A stretch of DNA of 13,632 nt, taken from positions 1 through 13,632 of the forward strand of contig CAZJFE010000018.1 in the NCBI GenBank assembly GCA_964545345.1, read 5' to 3'. A program made the position numbers and the translations under genes. Source of the stretch: JAUSKF01 sp964545345 (GTDB lineage: Bacteria > Patescibacteriota > Minisyncoccia > UBA6257 > WO2-44-18). Positions within the stretch are counted from its first letter, which is position 1; every line of letters begins with the position of its first letter. Under the pieces are notes generated by a model. It did not search any database, was not told where the DNA came from, and saw only the letters and a program-made list of their open reading frames with translations. Of this stretch, positions 11,636 through 13,632 are shown piece after piece.

Positions 11636-11664
11636 AGCGGCCTTTAAAAATGGGCCGCTTTTCT
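11636..11664 (+). terminator. Terminator of the zinc-ribbon gene, abutting the ileS -10 box
   Basis: AGCGGCC (11636-11642) pairs with GGCCGCT (11653-11659) and is followed by TTTTCT, whose last T begins TATAAT. Confidence 0.85.
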
Positions 11665-11703
11665 ATAATATGTAATTATCCCACACATAAATTATGTATG
11701 GGA
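11664..11703 (+). promoter_or_regulatory. ileS -10 box and leader hairpin
   Basis: TATAAT (11664-11669) lies 41 bases before the ileS ATG; no good -35 is found at 17 bases. In the leader, TCCCA (11679-11683) plus ACATAA (11685-11690) can pair with TTATGT (11692-11697) plus TGGGA (11699-11703), a tight hairpin with one mismatch just before the start. No T-box features are seen. Confidence 0.5.
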
Positions 11704-11710
11704 CACGCTT

Positions 11711-13632
11711 ATGTTTAAGAATCTAAAGCAGTTTAATCTCCCGGAAATTGAGGAAAAAGTACTCAAATTTTGGAAAGAAGCCGATATTTTTAGAAAGAGT
11801 TTGAAGATCAGGGAAGGAAATAAACCATTCCGCTTCTTTGAGGGTCCGCCTACGGCCAATGGGCGCCCGGGTATGCATCACGTCCTGGGTCGGGCTTTCA
11901 AAGACATCGTCTGCCGGTATAAGACAATGCGCGGGTTTTTCGTAGGTCGCCGGGCCGGTTGGGACACTCATGGCTTGCCGGTAGAGTTGGAGGTTGAGAA
12001 GAAGCTTGGGATAAAAAACAAAAGCGAGATAGAGAAGTTCGGCATTGCAGAATTTAATTCGCAGGCGAAGATGTCAGTTTGGACCTACAAGTCTGAATGG
12101 GAAAAATTAACCGAGCGGATCGGTTTTTGGTTGGACTTTGACCACCCTTACATCACATACGACAACAAATATATTGAAAGTCTCTGGTGGGTTTTTTCCG
12201 AGATCGCTAAAAAAGGATATTTAAAAAAACTTTATAAAATCGTTCCCTGGTGTCCGCGTTGCCAGACCCCGCTTTCCAGTCATGAACTTGATCAACCGGG
12301 CGCCTACAAATTAACGAAAGATCCGTCCGTGTATGTTAAGTTCGCTTTGCGGCCAACAAAAGACAAGCGGGTGAAAGCCAAAGAGTTTTTACTGGTCTGG
12401 ACGACTACACCCTGGACTCTTCCTGCTAACGTGGCAGTCGCGGTAAATTCTAAACTCACTTACACGAAATATAAAATTGGTGACGAATTTGTTTGGTCTT
12501 ACAACGCTCCGCCAAAGTCAGGTGAGAAAGAAGCGGAGGTGGTTGAGAAAATTTCCGGGAAAAAACTTGTGGGGTTGGAATATGAACCTTTGTACAAACT
12601 GACTGACGACAAACAACTAACGACTAACAGCTATCGGGTTATCGCGGCTGATTATGTTTCCGCCGAAGATGGCACCGGAATGGTTCACATTGCCCCGGCA
12701 TTCGGAGAGGAGGATTTGAAAGCGGCCGGAAAAGACGCGGTCCCTGTAACGATTGATGATCGCGGAATTATGAATAAAGGTTTGCCGGGCGCGGGGAAAT
12801 TTATCAAGCAAGCCGATGATGACATACTCGCGGATTTGGGGAAGCGTGGACTTTTGCATTCCACATTGCCGATAGAACACGATTATCCCTTTTGCTGGCG
12901 TTGCTCCACGCCGCTAATTTATTTCGCCCGCCATTCCTGGTTTTTTGAAACCAGTAAATTAAAGAAAGAATTATTGGAAGCCAACAAAAAAATAAATTGG
13001 ATCCCGGAGCATATTAAAGAAGGGCGTTTTGGCGAATGGCTAAAAGATGTAAGAGATTGGTCTATCTCCCGCAACCGTTATTGGGGCACGCCAATTCCGA
13101 TTTGGGAGTGCGCGAAAGACGAAGATCACCGGTTAGTAGTCGGTTCGTTGGAGGATTTGGACAAGCATGCCTACAATAAAAATGAGTTCTTCATGGCCCG
13201 GCATTGCGAATCAGAGCATAACGTTAGTAACGTGATCGCTTATGACGAAAACGGCTCAAAAGTTTCCAAACTAACTAAAAAGGGGATCGCGCAAGCGGAG
13301 ACGCTCGGTAAGACATTGGCGAAAGAAGGAATTGATTTGATCTTCACTTCCCCATATTTCCGCACTCGTGAAACCTCTAAAATTATCGCCAAAGCGACCG
13401 GCGCGAAGGTCGTCGTTGATAAGCGTTTGGCCGAATTAAATTGCGGAGTTTTTAATGGGCGCGACGATCGGGAGCGAAAGGCGTACTACGCCAGCACTTT
13501 GGATGAATTCACAAAATCCCCGCCCGGAGGAGAGAGTTTAAATGACGCGAGGAAGCGCATGATGGAGGCGGTCCTAGAAATAAATTCCCAACATCAAGGA
13601 AAGAAGATTTTGATTGTCAGTCACGGCCATCC
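11711..13632 (+). CDS. ileS: Isoleucyl-tRNA synthetase with an inserted histidine-phosphatase domain (3' end outside window)
   Basis: The first 640 residues of a class I synthetase that charges tRNA-Ile. The catalytic start FFEGPPTANGRPGMHHVLGR includes a HIGH variant (HHVL). The zinc site WCPRCQTPLSSHE is near 182-195. The CP1 editing domain is present, with WTTTPWTLPAN from residue 230 and GTGMVHIAPAFGEED from 321, as is the second cysteine pair FCWRCSTPL. After RDWSISRNRYWGTPIPIWEC and GSLEDLDKHA, where other IleRS continue with the DLHRP segment, a complete-looking histidine-phosphatase domain begins at about residue 492. KMSKS and the anticodon domain would lie beyond the window. ATG 11711 has no strong Shine-Dalgarno. 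Confidence 0.95.
   Translation, partial: MFKNLKQFNLPEIEEKVLKFWKEADIFRKSLKIREGNKPFRFFEGPPTANGRPGMHHVLGRAFKDIVCRYKTMRGFFVGRRAGWDTHGLPVELEVEKKLGIKNKSEIEKFGIAEFNSQAKMSVWTYKSEWEKLTERIGFWLDFDHPYITYDNKYIESLWWVFSEIAKKGYLKKLYKIVPWCPRCQTPLSSHELDQPGAYKLTKDPSVYVKFALRPTKDKRVKAKEFLLVWTTTPWTLPANVAVAVNSKLTYTKYKIGDEFVWSYNAPPKSGEKEAEVVEKISGKKLVGLEYEPLYKLTDDKQLTTNSYRVIAADYVSAEDGTGMVHIAPAFGEEDLKAAGKDAVPVTIDDRGIMNKGLPGAGKFIKQADDDILADLGKRGLLHSTLPIEHDYPFCWRCSTPLIYFARHSWFFETSKLKKELLEANKKINWIPEHIKEGRFGEWLKDVRDWSISRNRYWGTPIPIWECAKDEDHRLVVGSLEDLDKHAYNKNEFFMARHCESEHNVSNVIAYDENGSKVSKLTKKGIAQAETLGKTLAKEGIDLIFTSPYFRTRETSKIIAKATGAKVVVDKRLAELNCGVFNGRDDRERKAYYASTLDEFTKSPPGGESLNDARKRMMEAVLEINSQHQGKKILIVSHGH
13184..13632 (+). 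other. Histidine phosphatase (phosphoglycerate-mutase-like) domain within IleRS
   Basis: From about residue 492 the IleRS reads as a branch-1 histidine phosphatase. The phosphate pocket is MARHCESEHN, a variant of RHGES with Arg497 and His498; then SKLTKKGIAQAETLGK, IFTSPYFRTRETSKII with Arg551 and Arg553, an acidic LAELNCGVFNGR with Glu575, and ILIVSHGHP with the second histidine His638. The usual catalytic residues are therefore all present, so the domain could be active. Its substrate, perhaps a phosphorylated or adenylated metabolite, is unknown. The domain stays in frame with the synthetase and is cut by the window end, so its exit point is not seen. Confidence 0.88.

Overview
The window looks like a compact genome of a candidate-phyla-radiation (Patescibacteria, perhaps Parcubacteria-like) bacterium. 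This is an inference from several divergent core proteins together: a PolX whose PHP domain has Gln-x-Gln instead of His-x-His, an arginyl-tRNA synthetase with Thr-Met-Ala-Asn at the HIGH site, an isoleucyl-tRNA synthetase interrupted by a histidine-phosphatase domain, and a half-sized MFS-like protein. Genes are tightly packed, several start sites look leaderless, and most promoters read as a -35 box, exactly 17 bases, then a -10 box. Nearly all stops are TAA or TAG.

Layout. 1-3579 (+): the tail of a Clp-type ATPase, a six-helix MFS-like protein, PolX, a DedA-family membrane protein and a NUDIX hydrolase, overlapping or nearly so. 3582-4234 (+): an isolated unit with its own promoter, a leader of about 295 nt that can fold into a large three-way junction burying the Shine-Dalgarno sequence, an orphan 103-residue protein and a strong terminator. 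4353-8340 (-): infC-rpmI-rplT, the ribosome-rescue hydrolase arfB, a coiled-coil orphan, a zinc-ribbon membrane protein, tmRNA (ssrA) and smpB. 8367-10413 (+): argS and a small membrane protein. 10420-11256 (-): a secreted beta-rich protein interrupted by an in-frame TGA. 11350-13632 (+): a membrane-anchored double zinc ribbon and the 5' two-thirds or so of ileS.

The dominant theme is translation: initiation (IF-3), ribosomal proteins L35 and L20, two tRNA synthetases, and both trans-translation (tmRNA plus SmpB) and a tmRNA-independent rescue factor (ArfB). DNA repair (PolX) and nucleotide clean-up (NUDIX) sit in the first operon.

The strongest leads are the switch-like structured leader at 3628-3911, the phosphatase domain embedded in IleRS, an 18-base duplication of the tmRNA 3' end flanking a palindrome-rich insert of about 253 bp, the likely AUU start of infC with a promoter occupying the apparent upstream coding region, the in-frame UGA in the secreted protein, and repeated terminator-promoter fusions.
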